Assembly (NCBI RefSeq): GCF_018320785.1
Contig: NC_054867.1
Location: 30,755,855 to 30,819,854, forward strand
Source of the DNA: Cheilinus undulatus
Taxonomy: Eukaryota; Chordata; Actinopteri; Labriformes; Labridae
Direction of reading: 5' to 3'
DNA length: 64,000 nt
Of the stretch, positions 60,150-64,000 are shown in pieces (position 1 is the first letter of the stretch; every line of letters begins with the position of its first letter). The translations under genes and the position numbers were made by a program. The notes under the pieces were generated by a model. That model worked only from the letters and a program-made list of their open reading frames with translations, had not been told where the DNA came from and ran no database searches.

Positions 60150-63100
60150 ACCTTTGGAACCAGAGATAATGGATTATATAAAGAGTACCATCTATTTTTT
60201 GCAGATTAATCACACAAATCATTTTATCTCCTTTTTTTAAAAAATCACATATAAATCTTTTTTTTTATATATAATGCAGAAGCCTCGACATGACCCAAGC
60301 CTGTCAGTAGTGAATTCATAATAATTGCAAACATAATAATGCTCTCTGTTGACAGATTAATAATTGAAGTAAGGGAATATGTTCTGCCCAAACGACTCCT
60401 GTGATATTGCTCCACTTGAGTTCAAATGAAGTGCAGCCTGTAACTCATTAATCATTGTGATTGACACCATGTTGATGTTATCTCAAGTGTGTCTTTTTTT
60501 CTATACTTCTCAGAGTGTATGCTCCAGGATTAATTCACACGTTGGAGAAATCATTATCGCTGCTCATTGGTATGATCTGTTCTGCTTGTGTAATCCACAG
60601 GGCAAGAAGCCACAAGGTGTGATAACTGCTGTTGTCATTTAGTTCCTCAAACGGGATTTATTGTATGCACTGTAGAAACAAAAGGGCTTGCTCTGTGTTT
60701 ACTGTACAAGCATGAACGCGTACCTTGAAGTCAGTTCTGAAGATATTTCTTACTGTGCCTTTCATATTCATTCCAGAAACAATTTCATTCCTATGCTGTG
60801 TTTGAAAAGTGCCAACTCCTGATTGTTTTTACATCAGACTGTATTTAAGAGTTGTCTGTCTAAAATTATATTCTGACATAGTGCAACTGAAGAGATGAAG
60901 AGATAAATGCCACTCTCATGTCTGTACTCACAATTTAAGTCCTCTAACAGATGGCTATATTAGCTTAGCATTAACACAAGGATCAATGGGAAACAGCTCA
61001 CCTGACTAAAAATCTACCAGCAACTTCCAGAATGACAATTATGTCTTGATTGTAAATGTTTTATATGCTGTATTTGCCCTTTGCTTATCTTACATTAAAA
61101 AAATGACACCTAAATATGAGGCTGCTGGCAGAAATTTAGCTTAGCTAAAAATAGCAGAAATACAAGAAGAGGGCAAACAGCTAGCCTGACTTAAATGAAA
61201 CCTACCAGCATGTCTAATCTCATAAATGAAAAAAATCCTATTGCCTCTGTTTATCAATCTAAAACATTTTAATCTATGAAGTGTTAAATTGGCTTTTGGT
61301 GATGTGTATTACAAGAAAGTCCTAAAGGGCATTGTCTCTGACCAAATAGTTAGCATGTTGCTAATTCTCATTCATGTATTTTTAAAGCTCCTGTGAGGAG
61401 GTTCTATCCTGTCATTAAACTGCATGAAAGTAATACTAGACTGCAGAGTAGGTAACAAATGACCTGAATAACAGCCAGCTGCAAACAGGGATGTAGGCTG
61501 TATCACCATGATTAAAGCTTTAGCATAAGAGGTTAATTATGGGCATTGGCAATTATGATAATTTATGTCGATGCTTACAACCAGTAAATAAGATGTAAAC
61601 ATTGGCATCTATCTGTTGTAAATATGGGCCACATGTACAAATAAGTTTGTGAAATTTTATGATATACAATAAAAAGAATGAAAAATAACATTTCCAGAAA
61701 AGTATCATAGAAGATTTCTGAAATTTTCTTGAAAAAATATCCCAGATAAAATTCAAACATTTTCTTGAAAAATTCCCCCCAAAAATGAACATTTCTACTG
61801 AAAGTTACTGAAATATTACTGGAAAAAACTCTGAAAGCTTCTGTGAAAAGTCCTGAATGTCCCTTTATCCTCTTGGAATTTTCTTAGATTTAGAAGAAAA
61901 GTGCCAGAGAAGAGAACTGAAGGAATGAAAAGAAAACTCTCTAACCTTTTTTTTATTTTATTTTTTAAATTTCCATATTTATTTATTTTTAAGATCATGG
62001 AGAACATCTTCTGTAAGTTCAGGTAAATTAAGTGAAATTTCTTGAATAAAAAAGGGAAAAACTGCAAAGCAATTGTTATTTCCCCACTGTCATCAAAAAC
62101 TGAAAAGATTGAACAAAAGCACTTAAGAGACTCTTACACGAACTTGCGCCCCACTGAAAACAGCTCCACGACCCACTTTTGGGTCCCGACCCCCCAGTTG
62201 AGAACCACGATTCTGAGGACTAAGATTTGTTTGTTTGTCCTTAAACTTTAAAGTGTGTTTTAAGGACTGCCATTTCTGAACTTCATTTATATATCTGTAT
62301 TGATATTGGCTAACCTGAATTTGTAAAAATCACAATATAGCAAAAAAAAAAAAAAATCTAGTATAGTGCATCCCTAATAAGCATCCTTTTTTTAAATGTT
62401 TGTCCATGCCAAATAATCATTTTTAGTGACAGGTTAAGTATATCAAATAAAGAAGATGAGGATTTTTTTTGTGTGTGTCAGAAACGTGTACAGGATAAAA
62501 TCAGCAAAATAAAAAAACTTGTCCACAGGAGGGCGCTAAAGATGACAGATTTAGAGGTTTCTCACAGGAGCTTTAAAATCCTTTATTACTGGTTTCAGTC
62601 ATTTACAAAGAAAGCAAAAATGCTTATTACCCCCAAATTTGGTCTGTCTTTTATGGTTTTGCCAAAAACAAGTGAATGACCTGTCATAGGTTGGTACTAC
62701 CTGAGATGTAACTTTAATCTGTTGAGTGGAAAGGCCAAAGTGAATGTGACTGAAAAGGTGTTAAATCATGACCAGTATGTTCTGTAGCATAAAATGTTTA
62801 TGGTGACTAACGACATTGTTGTGTTTGTCATTATATTGTCATGTGGCTATGGTGCACTCCATGATCCTGTGATTCATCATCAGCTGCATTTCTTCTTTCA
62901 GAGCTGAAGAATGTGAAAATAAAATCCCTTTTTTACATACCCTGTTCTCATTTGTAACCACTTCAAATGTCTAAGAAAAGTCTGATTATAGAGAAAGAAG
63001 TGAAAACAAGCCAGCAGCATGGTTTGCACCACAAAGCTACTCATCATCTTCATCTGTGGTTTTTCATGTCATCGCTTAAAAAAAGAAAAGGAAAAAAAAC

Positions 63101-64000
63101 CTTCAAGAAACCATAATCTACATGTCATACTGTAAACATCAACTTCCTGTCCATGCTATGAGATAGATCTGTCAAAATACTAAAAGTATCATAAAACTGT
63201 AATATCTCTTATTATTATTAATGTGAATTTTAACCTGTTTGATTTTCTTTTTTGTTTGTCTGGTAAAAGGGTGTGATCACCACCAGAGGGTGATGTACAT
63301 GTACGGGTCTGAGCTGTACATTTTTGTGATGGATTTGTGTATTTACATATAGGTTGCATTGGCCTAACTTTGTGACTATTATATCCATTTCTGAATTGAA
63401 CGAGTGCCAAATATGCTTGAGCATGACAAAACCGGGGACCTACAAGGAACTGCAGGTACTCTGTCTCCTCCAGTGAGACTCCAGTGACTCACTACTGTTG
63501 CAGACTCTACTTGTGATACAAATGCACAGCTGAAGGTTTAAACATGCGAAATATTTTTGCTGAAAGAGGGAAAAAAACTTCTTTTTGTTTCTGTCTCAGC
63601 TTAAAAAAAATCTCTTCAAATATTTGTTGTACGTTTCTGTGTCCATCCATGGCTTATATAAATGAGTATGCAGTGATGGTCTTTACATGCTTCCATTAGA
63701 GATGAATATAAAAAGCTGACATCCTCCATTTGTTGAACTGTCAAAAAGAAACATTGGGTCTTTTTCATTCTTCAGTCATTCCACACAGAGATTTGTTGTG
63801 TGTTATCTGATGACCTCTTCATCTCAGCCTGTCCCAAAACAAAGTGAGCCTGACAATAGGTGAATTTTACCATGATTTTATCAATTATACAGTGTGGATT
63901 TGTCCAAAATGTAAAAGTAAATGTAATTCTAAAATTAAAATGAAGCTATGAAAATATCTTTTTGTGCACTAAACAGTGTTTTTCTTAAAGTCCCACCTTT

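Larger units (their letters stand above)
57576..64000. other. Gene-free right end of the window
   Basis: I recognise no gene. Repeats found are a SINE (58545-58700, minus), a possible TTAA-flanked MITE (59842-60149), a GAA/TTC-rich segment (61680-62050) and a fragment near 62140-62215 (CCCACTTTTGGGTCCCGACC, TTGAGAACCACG) resembling the end of a known fish MITE. The minus-strand frame at 58959-59246 matches nothing I know. Confidence 0.45.

Overview
The window is nuclear DNA of a ray-finned (teleost) fish. The genes are spliced vertebrate genes with GT/AG introns. Between them lie AT-rich non-coding DNA and many fish-type DNA transposons (Tc1/mariner and hAT relics and MITEs) and tRNA-derived SINEs. 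I reconstructed eight protein-coding genes by joining exons at splice sites that keep the reading frame and comparing the products with vertebrate families from memory. No search was run. I recognised no retrovirus, LTR element, Polinton, CRISPR array or structural RNA gene.

Layout. 2157-8147 (-): qrich1, glutamine-rich protein 1, 828 aa, carrying a large 24-bp coding minisatellite. 12641-17440 (+): a PRRT3/PRRT4-like seven-helix membrane protein, 707 aa, two coding exons. 23448-25471 (+): sirt4, mitochondrial sirtuin, 310 aa, three exons. 27750-28541 (-): homologue of human C1orf74 (UPF0739), 263 aa, single coding exon. 29174-31092 (-): tomm6, small TOM-complex subunit, 64 aa. 31247-35157 (+): uqcc2, complex III assembly factor, 128 aa, head to head with tomm6 and only 154 bp away. 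38263-39708 (-): tspo, outer-membrane translocator protein, 161 aa. 48752-55666 (+): frs3, FGF-receptor docking adaptor, 618 aa. From about 57.6 kb to the end I find no gene.

How the genes relate. Four of the eight products act in mitochondria (SIRT4 in the matrix, TOM6 and TSPO in the outer membrane, UQCC2 in respiratory complex III assembly). tomm6 and uqcc2 appear to share one bidirectional promoter. tomm6 and frs3 are close neighbours in human (6p21) and uqcc2 lies elsewhere on 6p21. The other genes come from several human chromosomes, so the order is a fish-specific mosaic of linkage pieces.

The most striking non-genic structures are: a 988-bp near-perfect snapback element (11332-12319) built from the 3' half of a Tc1 transposon; two hAT elements nested inside older Tc1-type elements with exact 8-bp target duplications; one MITE family found in an intron of both sirt4 and tspo; and a roughly 230-bp direct repeat at and beyond the tspo promoter.
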